Shown here in pieces: positions 29,764 to 39,105 of a DNA stretch of 64,000 bases (positions are counted from its first letter, which is position 1; each line of letters opens with the position of its first letter). The stretch covers positions 62,001-126,000 of the forward strand of contig NZ_JAKRND010000004.1 of the NCBI RefSeq assembly GCF_022347285.1, read 5' to 3'. Position numbers and translations under genes: made by a program. The notes below the pieces were generated by a model that searched no databases, was not told the DNA's origin, and was given only the letters and a program-made list of their open reading frames with translations. Origin of the DNA: Corynebacterium sp. ACRPH (GTDB lineage: Bacteria > Actinomycetota > Actinomycetes > Mycobacteriales > Mycobacteriaceae).

Positions 29764-30311
29764 CGCGGCTCGTCTACTGGGACTCCCATGACGTCCAGCG
29801 CCGTGGCCAGGCCGTCATAGTTGGTCACTAGCATGACGAACGCGACCTGCCCGCGCTCGCTCAGCAGACCCCGCAGCCGCTGGGCCATGTCGGCGGTAAG
29901 GCCACGGTCGCGGACGAGCTGCTCGGCGGCGTCCAGCAAGGTGCCGTGGCGACCGGTGCGGCCGTGGTCGGGCTGGAATAGGGCGTCAATATCCTGAACC
30001 CCAACCTTTGCAGCGAGGGCACGGTGTTGGTCGGCTTCGTAGGCGCTACCGCGCAAGTAGGCGACGCGCAGGATGATCATTTCGGTCTCGACGCGCGAGA
30101 GGTAGCCGAAGGGCATCATCGAGCCACCATACAGCAGCCAAAAGAAGAACAAGCGCGGAGCGCGGCCAATGGTGGCGAACACTCCGAGGTTCTTCCTTTT
30201 GGTCACTCGGGCGCCCACGCGCGTGGCGAAGGCGCCGAACGGGCCGAGGCGGCGGAGGTGTTGTTTACGAGGAACGGGGCCAGGCCCCAGAGGTATAGTT
30301 TTGTCTCCCAT
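29760..30311 (-). CDS. Carboxymuconolactone decarboxylase-like protein without redox cysteines
   Basis: AhpD/CMD fold protein, 183 residues. The family helix pattern is visible in RVETEMIILRVAYLRGSAYEADQHRALAAKVG, where AhpD-type enzymes carry E-x11-CxxC-x3-H. Here the two Cys are replaced (SAYEADQH), so peroxidase or disulfide reductase activity is unlikely. TAACCT on the minus strand (30326-30321) lies 9 nt before the ATG. It lies 25 nt downstream of map on the same strand. No substrate can be proposed. Confidence 0.72.
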   Translation of the reverse strand: MGDKTIPLGPGPVPRKQHLRRLGPFGAFATRVGARVTKRKNLGVFATIGRAPRLFFFWLLYGGSMMPFGYLSRVETEMIILRVAYLRGSAYEADQHRALAAKVGVQDIDALFQPDHGRTGRHGTLLDAAEQLVRDRGLTADMAQRLRGLLSERGQVAFVMLVTNYDGLATALDVMGVPVDEPR

Positions 30312-30336
30312 ACTTCCGGGAGGTTAGTCGGTCGAG

Positions 30337-31206
30337 CTAGCCCTCGCTGGGAATTGTCAGAACCTCGTAGCCGTCTTCGGTGACGACCAGGGTGTGCTCG
30401 AACTGCGCGGTCCACTGGCGATCCTTGGTCTGGACGGTCCAGTCGTCGTCCCACACCTCGTATTCCAGCCCGCCGAGGTTAATCATCGGCTCGATGGTCA
30501 GGGTCATGCCCGGCTCGAGCAGGTCGGTGTACATGGTCGGGCGGTCGTAGTGCAGTACCACCAGGCCGTTGTGGAAGGTCGGGCCAACGCCGTGGCCAGT
30601 GAAGTCCTCCACGACGTTGTAGCCGAAGCGCTTGGCGTAGCTTTCGATCACGCGGCCGATGACGTTGATCTGCCGGCCGGGCTTCACGGCCTTGATGCCG
30701 CGCCACATGGCCTTTTCGGTGCGCTCGACGAGCAGGCGGTGTTCCTCGGAGACGTCGCCGGCCAGGAAGGTTGCGTTGGTGTCGCCGTGCACACCGTTCT
30801 TGTAGGCGGTGATGTCGATGTTGACGATGTCGCCATCCTGGATCACGGTGCTGTCGGGGATGCCGTGGCAGATGATCTCGTTGAGGCTCACACAGCTGGA
30901 CTTCGGGAAGTGCCGGTAGCCGAGCGTGGAGGGGTAAGCGCCGTGGTCGCACATGTACTCGTGCGCCACGCGGTCGACCTCATCGGTAGTCACGCCGGGG
31001 GCGACGGCGGCACCTGCGGCCTGCAGGGCATCGGCGGCGATGCGGCTGGCTTCGCGCATCTTCTCGATGGTCTCTGGAGTCTGCACCCACGGCTCGCCCA
31101 CGTTCTCCTGCACACTGTCCTTCCAGGCGTACTCCGGCCTTTCGATGTGGGCCGGGACGGAGCGGATGGGCGTGGGGTTACCGGGGGTCAATGGTGCTCG
31201 AGTCAT
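30337..31206 (-). CDS. map: Methionine aminopeptidase, type I with N-terminal extension
   Basis: Removes the initiator Met from new proteins. 289 residues, with about 40 extra N-terminal residues ([22 protein letters not shown]) like the MapB form of mycobacteria. Metal ligands are visible: [19 protein letters not shown] (two Asp), GHGVGPTFH (His), LTIEPMI (Glu) and QFEHTLVV (Glu). TAAGAT (31220-31215) lies 8 nt before the ATG and coincides with the stop region of the PBP gene. Confidence 0.95.
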   Translation of the reverse strand: MTRAPLTPGNPTPIRSVPAHIERPEYAWKDSVQENVGEPWVQTPETIEKMREASRIAADALQAAGAAVAPGVTTDEVDRVAHEYMCDHGAYPSTLGYRHFPKSSCVSLNEIICHGIPDSTVIQDGDIVNIDITAYKNGVHGDTNATFLAGDVSEEHRLLVERTEKAMWRGIKAVKPGRQINVIGRVIESYAKRFGYNVVEDFTGHGVGPTFHNGLVVLHYDRPTMYTDLLEPGMTLTIEPMINLGGLEYEVWDDDWTVQTKDRQWTAQFEHTLVVTEDGYEVLTIPSEG

Positions 31207-31214
31207 GGCTCCCT

Positions 31215-31220
31215 ATCTTA
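31215..31220 (-). promoter_or_regulatory. -10 element TAAGAT of map
   Basis: Read on the minus strand, TAAGAT is 8 nt before the map start and overlaps the last codons of the penicillin-binding lipoprotein gene. Confidence 0.45.
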
Positions 31221-33098
31221 CTCTTGACGCCCTTCCGCCTCCGCGTCTGGGCCATCCAGGTTCTTGAAGAAGTCGGCGGTCACGGAAGTAGCGTGCTCGG
31301 ATCCGCCGCCAAGGACAATAAGGGTGGCAAAGGCCAGGTCGCCGCGGTATCCGGCGAGCCAGCTGTGGGAGCCCTCGTTGATCTCGGCTTCACCGGTCTT
31401 GGCATAGACCTCGCCGGCGCCGGCGACACCGGAGCCCGAGCCGTTGGTGACCACGGCGCGCATCATGCGGCGGAGTTCTTGGATGGCCTTCGGGTCCAGC
31501 TTCTTCTTGGCGTCCTTCTTGGCCTCGTCGTTCTTGGCTTCGGTGTTGTGGTTCTCGCCGGCGATGAGGTACGGGGTGGGCGCCTTGCCGGCTGCCACGG
31601 CGGAAGCGACCAGGGCCATGCCGAAGGGGCTGGCGAGGTCGAGGCCCTGGCCATAGCCGGCCTCGGTGCGGTCGAGCATCGTCTCGCCCTCGGGTACGGC
31701 GCCGGTGATGGTCTCCAGCCCCTCGATGTCATAGTCGGCGCCTAGGCCGAACTGCGCGGAGATGTCCTTCAGTTCGCCCGGCTTCAGCTTGGTGGAGATG
31801 TCCGCGAAGGTGGTGTTGCACGACTTGGCGAAGGCATTCTCCAACGGGGTGTTGCCCAGCGAGAAGCCGTTGTAGTTGGTGACGATGCGCCCGCCGATGT
31901 CCTGCGTGCCGGGGCAGCCGACGATCGAATCCGGGCTAAGCCCCTGCTTCTGCAGGCCCGCGTATGCGGTGAGCATCTTAAACGTCGAGCCGGGCGGGTA
32001 CTGGCCCATCAGGGCGACATCGCCGTCCTCGTCGGCCTTCTCAGACTGGGCGACCGCCAGCACTTCGCCGGTCGAGGGGCGCATGACCACCATCATCGTC
32101 TTGGCGTCGGCTCGGGTATCCACCGCCTTCTGGGCGGCCTCCTGGACCTTGCGGGACAGGGATACGCGCACACTCGGAGAAGACTTCGGATCCTCGCCGC
32201 CAACCTTGGCCACCTCGTTGCCCTCGCTGGTGGCGGCGACGACCTTCCAGCCAGCCTCGCCCTGCAGGTCCTTCTCCACTACACCCCTGACGCGCGCCAT
32301 GATGTCGGGGGCGAAGGAGGGATCGGGGCGTACGAGGGCGGGCTCCTCGTTGAGGCGTACTCCTTCGACGTTGCCGAGGACGCTCTGCAGGCGCTTGCCC
32401 TGGCCCTGGTTGACGGTCAGGACGGAGTACTCCCCGTCCACATCGGCAGCCTCTTTGGCCTTCTCCACCGGGTCGATGCGGGGCACGGACTTATCGCTGC
32501 CCCGCAGCGAGTCCAGCTCACCGGCAATGCGCTGCATAGTGCTCTGGACGCTGGAAACCTTATCCGGATCGACAAGTACGCGATACTGGGTACCCGGCTC
32601 CAGCAGCACCGCGCCATCGGAGCCCACCACGTTGGCGACGGTGGCGGGAACGCTGCGCAGCTCCAGGTGCTGGTTAGCGCCCAGCTCCGGGTGTAGCACG
32701 GCGGGCTGCCAGCGCACGGACCAGTCATCCCCGGTGCGGGTGAGGTTCATCGACGAGTCATAGGAAAACTCCCGCCCGCCCGGCAGGTCCCAGCGCATCG
32801 AATACTGCGCGGTGGCCTGGTTGTCCTGAGTATTGACGTTCTTCAGTTCCGTATGCAGGCCCTCGGCCTGCAGAGACTGCCACGCCTTCTCGATGGCCTG
32901 GGTCGCCTTGTCGGGGTTATCGGTCTCCCCTCCGGCCTGCGAGGCTTCACCCGGGTTGGAAAGGGCGGCAAGGAAGGCCTGGGCGGCGTCATCAGCAACA
33001 TCGGGTTTCGGCGTACAAGCCGCAGCGCCCAGCACCAGGCCAGCCGTCGTGACGGCCGCGGTGATGCTCCGGCGAGGGGTCCAAGAGGTGGTGCGCAT
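31218..33098 (-). CDS. Penicillin-binding lipoprotein (class B transpeptidase, MecA_N-like N-domain)
   Basis: Cross-links peptidoglycan outside the membrane. 626 residues: a signal peptide with lipobox LGAAAC (Cys about 27), an NTF2-like domain (about 35-150), a dimerisation segment, then the transpeptidase with PPGSTFK (catalytic Ser about 367), KSCN (about 424) and AKTGEAE (about 567). The layout matches Rv2864c of M. tuberculosis and PBP2a-like low-affinity enzymes, which are tied to beta-lactam tolerance; that is inference. The gene order map-PBP-...-ispG-rip1-dxr is also shared. ATG at 33098 is preferred over GTG at 33104, since TACTCT (33112-33107) is 8 nt upstream. Confidence 0.9.
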   Translation of the reverse strand: MRTTSWTPRRSITAAVTTAGLVLGAAACTPKPDVADDAAQAFLAALSNPGEASQAGGETDNPDKATQAIEKAWQSLQAEGLHTELKNVNTQDNQATAQYSMRWDLPGGREFSYDSSMNLTRTGDDWSVRWQPAVLHPELGANQHLELRSVPATVANVVGSDGAVLLEPGTQYRVLVDPDKVSSVQSTMQRIAGELDSLRGSDKSVPRIDPVEKAKEAADVDGEYSVLTVNQGQGKRLQSVLGNVEGVRLNEEPALVRPDPSFAPDIMARVRGVVEKDLQGEAGWKVVAATSEGNEVAKVGGEDPKSSPSVRVSLSRKVQEAAQKAVDTRADAKTMMVVMRPSTGEVLAVAQSEKADEDGDVALMGQYPPGSTFKMLTAYAGLQKQGLSPDSIVGCPGTQDIGGRIVTNYNGFSLGNTPLENAFAKSCNTTFADISTKLKPGELKDISAQFGLGADYDIEGLETITGAVPEGETMLDRTEAGYGQGLDLASPFGMALVASAVAAGKAPTPYLIAGENHNTEAKNDEAKKDAKKKLDPKAIQELRRMMRAVVTNGSGSGVAGAGEVYAKTGEAEINEGSHSWLAGYRGDLAFATLIVLGGGSEHATSVTADFFKNLDGPDAEAEGRQE

Positions 33099-33118
33099 AG
33101 GCACAGAGAGTAACAGGA

Positions 33119-33769
33119 TTAATCGATGATTCCGCGTTCCCTCGCCACGGCAACGGCAGCTGTTCTGTTTTTCACATTCAGCTTGGAGAAAACGTGCGCC
33201 AAGTGGGACTTCACGGTCGCTTCGGTAAGGATCAGGTCCTTTGCAATCGCCCGGTTAGATTTACCTTGACTGGCGAGCACAAGGACCTCCTGCTCGCGAT
33301 TGGTCAGCGACTCGAAGGGATTGGCCAGCCGGCCGCGGAGCTTGCCCATGATGTTCTTGTTCATCACCGTCTGCCCGCGGGCAGCCTGGCGGATGCCCTC
33401 GGCCAACTCGTCGGGGGCGCAGTCCTTGAGCAGATAGCCGACCGCGCCGGCGGAAATGGCTCCCAGGACGTCACTGTCGGTGGAATAGTTCGTCAGGATC
33501 AGCACCTGCGGAGCGGGCTTGCGCTTGCGGATCTCGCGGGTGGCGCGCACTCCCCCGGACTCTGCACCCTCGCTGCCGGGGCCTTCCCCGAAGCGCAGAT
33601 CCATGAGCACCACGTCGGGCTGTTCCTCGGCGCAGATGGCGACGGCGCGGTCGGGGTCGCCCACGGAGGCCACGATCTCCACGTCCCCCGTTCCGCGCAG
33701 CATCGCCTCGATCCCGGCGCGAACCACGGGGTGATCGTCGCAGATCAGGACACGTAGCTGGTCTGGCAC
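33119..33769 (-). CDS. NarL/LuxR-family response regulator
   Basis: DNA-binding half of a two-component system. 216 residues: receiver domain with acidic pair in CDDHPVVRAG, phospho-acceptor Asp57 (VLMDLRFGEG) and a Lys in YLLKDCAPDE; then a LuxR-type helix-turn-helix (LTNREQEVLVLASQGKSNRAIAKDL). An insertion of about 12 residues (GSEGAESGG) follows the phospho-site. It starts 9 nt after the kinase stop and the pair is divergent from an ABC exporter, its probable target. Confidence 0.93.
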   Translation of the reverse strand: MPDQLRVLICDDHPVVRAGIEAMLRGTGDVEIVASVGDPDRAVAICAEEQPDVVLMDLRFGEGPGSEGAESGGVRATREIRKRKPAPQVLILTNYSTDSDVLGAISAGAVGYLLKDCAPDELAEGIRQAARGQTVMNKNIMGKLRGRLANPFESLTNREQEVLVLASQGKSNRAIAKDLILTEATVKSHLAHVFSKLNVKNRTAAVAVARERGIID

Positions 33770-33778
33770 TTCTAACTC

Positions 33779-34861
33779 CTAACGAATCGGCACCTGGATG
33801 GATACACCACAGCCGGCGCCCGGCGAGCTTTCCACGTGCATGGTCGCGCCGATTAGGTTGGCGCGGCGCCGCACGCCCGCCAGACCGACCGGCGAAAGGC
33901 TCATCTTGTCTGCGGCGATCTTGCTCACTAACTCTTCATCCATGCCCCGACCGTTATCCACGACGTCGAGGCTGAGAAGGTCGCTCTGGTAGGTCAAGGT
34001 GACCCGGGCGCGCGTGGCTTCCGAGTGCTTCACCACGTTGGAGACAAGGGACTGCGCGATGCGGGTGAGCTCCTGCTCCACCTTTTCGTCCAGGTCATAG
34101 GGTTCGCCCTCGACCTCGAAGCTCAAGGCCTCGCCCAGTGGGGTGCCGGAACTCACGCGCGCCAGGGCTATTGGCAGGTCGCCGCCGACCAACGGGCCGG
34201 GCTGCAGGGCGGCGATAATGCGCCGGGTTTCGGCCAGGTTGTCCTCGGCGGTGGTGCGGGCAAGGCGCAGGTCCTCCAGAACCTCCGGGTCCTCCACCCG
34301 CTTTTCTACGGCCTGCAGGATCATGTGGATGGAGCTTAGCCCTTGCGCGATGGTGTCGTGGATCTCCCCGGCCAGGCGCGTGCGTTCGCCCATTTCGCCT
34401 GCGTGGCGGCTGGCGGCCTCGCGGGCGCTGGCTTCGTCGCGTAGCTCCTTGAAGCCCACGCCGACGACGGTGGCGACCACGGCGGCGACGGTGGGGCCCA
34501 GCGCCTCGCCGCCCTGATAGACCGACAGGATGGTCACCACCGCGTTACACACGATCGCCGGCCACAGGGGCAGCACGCCGACGCACAGGAAGAACAGCGC
34601 GAATGCCATGAAAACGGCGCTCGGGGCGACCAGCAACAGGCACGCCCAGGTGGCGATGACCAACGTGAGCCACAGCCAGGTGGGGCGCAGCCACAGGCCC
34701 ATGACGTAGATGAAGCACAGGGCCACCGCGTTCCAGGACCAGCCGTCCCTGATGACGGTCACGGCCATCAGCAGGGCCATCAGCAGGTGGAGCCCCAGAC
34801 CCAGGTAAGCCCAGGCGCGGTTCAGTGCAACGACTTTGTTCGACTTGGCTTTGTGCATCAT
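33779..34861 (-). CDS. Sensor histidine kinase (HisKA_3 / NarL partner)
   Basis: Membrane sensor that phosphorylates the adjacent regulator. 360 residues: about six membrane segments with almost no extracellular loops (residues 15-135), a linker, the HisKA_3 site GEIHDTIAQGLSSIHM (His168) and a HATPase domain with SLVSNVVKHSEA and VVDNGRGMD. The intramembrane layout, as in LiaS-type kinases, suggests that it senses envelope damage or an associated transporter. The ATG starting MMHKAK follows GGGAGCGATC; a 16-residue longer start overlaps the divergent gene. TAGACT at 34878-34873 may be its -10. Confidence 0.9.
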   Translation of the reverse strand: MMHKAKSNKVVALNRAWAYLGLGLHLLMALLMAVTVIRDGWSWNAVALCFIYVMGLWLRPTWLWLTLVIATWACLLLVAPSAVFMAFALFFLCVGVLPLWPAIVCNAVVTILSVYQGGEALGPTVAAVVATVVGVGFKELRDEASAREAASRHAGEMGERTRLAGEIHDTIAQGLSSIHMILQAVEKRVEDPEVLEDLRLARTTAEDNLAETRRIIAALQPGPLVGGDLPIALARVSSGTPLGEALSFEVEGEPYDLDEKVEQELTRIAQSLVSNVVKHSEATRARVTLTYQSDLLSLDVVDNGRGMDEELVSKIAADKMSLSPVGLAGVRRRANLIGATMHVESSPGAGCGVSIQVPIR

Positions 34862-34976
34862 GATCGCTCCCAAGTCTAGTGGCCGAAAGGTGCTGCCCGC
34901 CTCCACCAAAAGTATGAGGCAAAGACTACTCCTTAGCCCGATGTGTTCCTTCTATAACGCGCGAAGAATAAGAACC

Positions 34977-35897
34977 ATGCTAAGTAATAAGTCGTTAACC
35001 CCGGTCCGGGGATTCATGTTTCAAGGGATCCGCGAGCTGCGCGTATCCCGTGGCAAGACGGCGCTCATCATCACCACCGTCCTGCTCATCACCGCAATGG
35101 TCACGCTCCTGAGCTCCCTGTCGGCAGGCCTGAGCTACCAGTCCGCCTCCGCCTTGGAGCACAAGGTCGGAAGCGATCGCCAACTCGTGCTGAACGATAC
35201 CGGCGGCACTGTGAACTTGAGTACTGGTTCTCTTACTGACGCCCAAGTCAGCGAGGTCAAGAGCCGTGGCGGAGAGGTCGTCACGATGGCCCGCTCGAAG
35301 GATGAGGAGGGTCAGGCCTTCATCGCAATGTCCGACAACGGCCACAAGCCCAGCGAGGACCTCTACCTCGAGCACCAGCCCATCCATTGGATGAGCACCG
35401 GCGAGGTGGAGAACCTGCCCGGAGCCTCCACCTTCGGCGTGGTTGCCGAGGATGCCAAACCGATAGACGGCGCAGTCATGCTGAAGGGCAAGAACGCCCT
35501 GGATGCCAGTGCCTCCTACAAGGGCGAGCAGTCCTCCCTGAACCTCATGATCGTCCTCCTCTACGTAATCTCCGCTCTGGTGCTGGGAGCGTTCTTCACC
35601 GTGTGGACGATGCAGCGCCTGCGCGGCGTGGCCATCACCGTGGCACTCGGCGGCACGCGCTCGAGCATCTTGAGCGACGCGGTCGGGCAGGCTCTGGTCG
35701 TGCTCTTCGTTGGCATTGCCGCGGGCACACTGCTCACCGTCGGCGTCGGCGGATTCATGGAAGGCATCCCCATGGAGGTCGCCGCCAACACCACCCTCGT
35801 CCCGGCCGCCATCCTGTTGGCCGCAGGCCTGCTCGGCGCCGGCCTGTCCATCATCCCCGTAATGAAGGTCGATCCGCGAAAGGCAATGAACTCATGA
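34977..35897 (+). CDS. ABC transporter permease (FtsX/MacB type)
   Basis: Four-helix FtsX-type permease: one membrane segment near the N-terminus (ALIITTVLLITAMVTLLSSL), an extracellular domain of about 150 residues, then three segments at the C-terminus. Such permeases move peptides, lipids or act in cell-envelope stress. The start is uncertain: ATG at 34977 (306 residues) or ATG at 35016 (FQGIRELRVSRGK), which begins the usual N-terminus. A 13-bp inverted repeat CCCCGGTCCGGGG (34999-35011) lies between the two. The stop overlaps the ATPase start (ATGA). Divergent from the two-component genes. Confidence 0.87.
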   Translation: MLSNKSLTPVRGFMFQGIRELRVSRGKTALIITTVLLITAMVTLLSSLSAGLSYQSASALEHKVGSDRQLVLNDTGGTVNLSTGSLTDAQVSEVKSRGGEVVTMARSKDEEGQAFIAMSDNGHKPSEDLYLEHQPIHWMSTGEVENLPGASTFGVVAEDAKPIDGAVMLKGKNALDASASYKGEQSSLNLMIVLLYVISALVLGAFFTVWTMQRLRGVAITVALGGTRSSILSDAVGQALVVLFVGIAAGTLLTVGVGGFMEGIPMEVAANTTLVPAAILLAAGLLGAGLSIIPVMKVDPRKAMNS

Positions 35898-36616
35898 TTT
35901 TCCCAGCACTCGAAGTAAAGAACATTTCCCTCGAGATCACCGACGGAACCACCAAGCGCAACCTGCTGACGGACGTCAGCTTCAACGTGGACCCCGGCGA
36001 GGTCGTCGGCATCACCGGCCCCTCCGGTTCCGGTAAGTCCACCCTGCTGTCCATCATCGGCTGCCTGGAAACCGCCACCTCCGGCTCCGCCACCCTGCAC
36101 GGCGCGGACACCCTGGAGCTCGGCACCGTCTCCGACCGCCAGGCCGCGGAGATTCGCCGCCGCCACCTGGGCATCGTGTTCCAGCAGCCGAACCTGCTGC
36201 CGGCACTGACGGCCAAGGAGCAGCTCATGGTGATGAGCCGCCTGGATAAGCCATTCGGCATCAGCGGCAAGGCGTGGCGTCAACAAGAAGAGAAGGCCGA
36301 GCGCCTGCTCGAGGAAGTGGGCCTGGAAGGGCGAGAGGACGCGAAGGTCTCCGAGCTCTCTGGCGGCCAGCAGGCGCGCGTGAACCTGGCGCGCGCCCTG
36401 ATGAACGACCCGGCGCTGCTGCTGGTGGACGAGCCGACCGCGGCGCTGGACACCGCCAACGCGCAGCGCGTCACCGAGCTGATCGTGGACCTAGCACGCG
36501 AGCGCAACACGCCAGTGCTGTACGTCTCCCACGATCAGAAGCAGCTGGCCACGCTGGACCGCCGCATCGAGCTGGTCGACGGCAAGGCCAGCGAAGTAGA
36601 GATGGCGACTACTTAG
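35894..36616 (+). CDS. ABC transporter ATP-binding protein (LolD/MacB type)
   Basis: ATPase of the exporter. 240 residues: Walker [10 protein letters not shown] near residue 43, Q-loop FQQPNLLPA, signature LSGGQQARV, Walker B LLLVDEP and a switch His in VSHD. The ATG overlaps the permease stop by four bases, so the two are made together. The subfamily partners FtsX-type permeases. The 3' end overlaps ispG, convergent, by 8 nt. Confidence 0.95.
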   Translation: MIFPALEVKNISLEITDGTTKRNLLTDVSFNVDPGEVVGITGPSGSGKSTLLSIIGCLETATSGSATLHGADTLELGTVSDRQAAEIRRRHLGIVFQQPNLLPALTAKEQLMVMSRLDKPFGISGKAWRQQEEKAERLLEEVGLEGREDAKVSELSGGQQARVNLARALMNDPALLLVDEPTAALDTANAQRVTELIVDLARERNTPVLYVSHDQKQLATLDRRIELVDGKASEVEMATT

Positions 36617-37769
36617 TCACCCGCACCTCGGCCTTCTGGCCCTCGACGGCCTCCAGGCCCTCCTCCTCGGCGATGCGCATAGCTTCCTCGATGAGCGTTT
36701 CCACAATCTGGTCCTCCGGCACGGTCTTAATGACCTCGCCCTTGACGAAAATCTGGCCCTTGCCGTTGCCGGAGGCCACGCCAAGGTCTGCATCGCGGGC
36801 CTCGCCCGGGCCATTCACCACACAACCCATGACGGCCACGCGCAGCGGGAACTCCATGCCCTCCAGGCCCGCAGTGACCTCGTCGGCCAGCTTGTACACA
36901 TCCACCTGCGCGCGACCACAGGAGGGGCAAGACACGATCTCGAGCTTGCGGGGGCGCAGGTTCAGCGACTGCAGGATCTGGTCGCCGACCTTGATCTCCT
37001 CCACCGGATCGGCGGACAGGGACACGCGGATCGTGTCGCCGATGCCCTCGGCCAGCAGGGCGCCAAAAGCCACAGAGGACTTGATGGTGCCCTGGAAGGC
37101 CGGGCCGGCCTCCGTGACACCCAGGTGAAGCGGGTAATCCGACTGGGCGGCGAGCTGACGGTAGGCTTCCACCATTACGACCGGGTCGTTGTGCTTCACG
37201 GAGATAGCGATGTCGCCGTAGCCGTGCTCCTCGAAAAGACTGGCCTCCCACAGCGCGGACTCAACCAGCGCCTCGGGCGTAGCCTTGCCGTACTTTTCCA
37301 TGATGCGCTTATCCAGCGAACCGGCATTGACGCCAATACGGATCGGAATGCCTGCATCCCCGGCAGCCTTCGCAACTTCCTTGACTCGGCCGTCGAACTC
37401 CTTGATGTTGCCGGGGTTTACGCGCACCGCCGCACAGCCGGCGTCGATGGCGCTGAAGATGTACTTCGGCTGGAAGTGAATGTCCGCGATCACCGGGATC
37501 GGGGACTTCGCGGCGATCGCGGGCAGGGCCTCGGCATCCACCGTCTTCGGGCAGGCCACGCGGACAATGTCGCAGCCGGAGGCGGTCAGCTGGGCGATCT
37601 GCTGCAGCGTCGCATTAACATCGTGCGTCTTCGTGGTGGTCATCGACTGCACCGAAATCGGGTGGTCACTACCGACCCCTACCCCGCCGACCATTAGTTG
37701 GCGGGTCTTGCGCCGCGGGGCCAGCACCGGAGGCGGACCGTCGGGGATACCCAGGGAAATACCAGACAT
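36609..37769 (-). CDS. ispG: 4-hydroxy-3-methylbut-2-en-1-yl diphosphate synthase
   Basis: Iron-sulfur enzyme converting MEcPP to HMBPP in the MEP isoprenoid pathway, feeding menaquinone and decaprenyl phosphate. 386 residues: TIM-barrel N-domain and a C-terminal [4Fe-4S] domain with [20 protein letters not shown] (three Cys) and a Glu. The ATG at 37769 (MSGISLG) has AAAGG 12 nt upstream; a TTG four codons earlier is in frame but overlaps that site. It follows rip1 and dxr on the same strand, the same trio as in mycobacteria. Confidence 0.97.
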   Translation of the reverse strand: MSGISLGIPDGPPPVLAPRRKTRQLMVGGVGVGSDHPISVQSMTTTKTHDVNATLQQIAQLTASGCDIVRVACPKTVDAEALPAIAAKSPIPVIADIHFQPKYIFSAIDAGCAAVRVNPGNIKEFDGRVKEVAKAAGDAGIPIRIGVNAGSLDKRIMEKYGKATPEALVESALWEASLFEEHGYGDIAISVKHNDPVVMVEAYRQLAAQSDYPLHLGVTEAGPAFQGTIKSSVAFGALLAEGIGDTIRVSLSADPVEEIKVGDQILQSLNLRPRKLEIVSCPSCGRAQVDVYKLADEVTAGLEGMEFPLRVAVMGCVVNGPGEARDADLGVASGNGKGQIFVKGEVIKTVPEDQIVETLIEEAMRIAEEEGLEAVEGQKAEVRVTK

Positions 37770-37860
37770 GTACGAAGACAACCTTTCAGTCGTGAATGCC
37801 GTTCAAACTCCCACCAATTCTACGCGCCGTTCGGCGGGCGCAGAGGTGGGCGTCAACTAA

Positions 37861-39105
37861 CTAGAAAATACGGATCGGGTTAACCACATCGGCAACGATT
37901 ACGATAATGCCGAACACCAGCAGTACCGCCGTGGCCGCGTACGTCAGTGGCATCAACTTCGTGTAGTCGGCGGGGCCGCCGGGCTGCTTGCCGCGCAGGC
38001 GGCGGAAGAAGTCGCGGATCTTTTCGTAGATCACCACGGCGATGTGCCCGCCGTCCAGTGGTGGCAGCGGCACCAGATTGAAGGCGGCCAGGAAGAGGTT
38101 CAGGCTCGCCAGAGTCATGAGGAAGCTCATCCACTGCTGGTACTGCACCAGCTCGCCGCCGACGCGGGAGGCGCCGACCACGCTCATCGGGGAATCGTCC
38201 TCGCGGTTGCCGCCGAAGATGGACTCGACCACGCCCGGCACGCGCTGCGGCAGGGCGATCAGGCCGTGGAACGTGTCGTTGACCATGCCACCGGTGAAGG
38301 ATAGCGTGCCACCCACCGCGCTGGCGGGGTTGTACTGGTTGATCACGAGCTCCGGGCGCTTGGCGCGGATGCCGACGGCGCCGGAGGTCATGGTGTTGCC
38401 GGCGCTGTTCAACCGTTCGACCAGCTCGATCTGCAGGTCGAGGTTCTTGTGCTGACCGTTGCGGTCCACGACTGCCGGGACCGTGATGCGGTCGCCGACC
38501 TGCTTGCCATCGTCGGCGGCGCGCTCGGCCTCGGCGGCGATGGCCTTGGTGAACTCCCGGAAGTCCTCTGTCTCTTCGCCGTTGACGGAGAGGAAGGTAT
38601 CGCCGGTCTGGACGCCAGATTCCGCCGCGGGACCGTCGCCCGTACACTTGGCGAGCGTGCCGTCCGAATTTTGCTTCGCCGGTGCACACTGGGTGGATTC
38701 GACGGTGGGAGTAAAGACCACGTTGCGGTCCGGCAGCCCCCAGGCCAGCGCCACCCCGTAGAGGATGCCGAGCGCGAGCAGGATATTCATGATGATGCCG
38801 CCGAGCATCACGAAGATGCGCCGGTACGCCGGCTTGTCGTACATGGCGTACGGGCACTCCTCGTCGGTCATATCGTCCAGCTTCGTCATGCCGGCGATGT
38901 CGCAAAAGCCACCGAGAGGCACTCCCTTCAGGCCGTACTCGGTGTGGCCCTTGCGGAAGCTAAAGATTGTCGGGCCGAAGCCAATGAAGTAGCGCCGCAC
39001 GCGCATGCCGGACATGCGGGCGGCAATCAGGTGCCCCGCCTCGTGCAGGGCGATGGATAGGGCGATGCCTAGGGCGAAGAGAAGGATCCCTAGTCCGAAA
39101 GCCAC
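37861..39105 (-). CDS. rip1: Site-2 intramembrane zinc protease (Rip1/RseP family)
   Basis: Cuts membrane-bound anti-sigma factors or other single-pass proteins within the membrane. 414 residues: HEAGH in the first membrane helix (residues 21-25), a PDZ domain (about 130-230, [17 protein letters not shown]), and LDGGH in the third helix near residue 350, giving the zinc site. Four membrane segments are visible. The start overlaps the 3' end of dxr by 16 nt, so it is coupled; the target anti-sigma factors are not in this window. Confidence 0.95.
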   Translation of the reverse strand: MAFGLGILLFALGIALSIALHEAGHLIAARMSGMRVRRYFIGFGPTIFSFRKGHTEYGLKGVPLGGFCDIAGMTKLDDMTDEECPYAMYDKPAYRRIFVMLGGIIMNILLALGILYGVALAWGLPDRNVVFTPTVESTQCAPAKQNSDGTLAKCTGDGPAAESGVQTGDTFLSVNGEETEDFREFTKAIAAEAERAADDGKQVGDRITVPAVVDRNGQHKNLDLQIELVERLNSAGNTMTSGAVGIRAKRPELVINQYNPASAVGGTLSFTGGMVNDTFHGLIALPQRVPGVVESIFGGNREDDSPMSVVGASRVGGELVQYQQWMSFLMTLASLNLFLAAFNLVPLPPLDGGHIAVVIYEKIRDFFRRLRGKQPGGPADYTKLMPLTYAATAVLLVFGIIVIVADVVNPIRIF

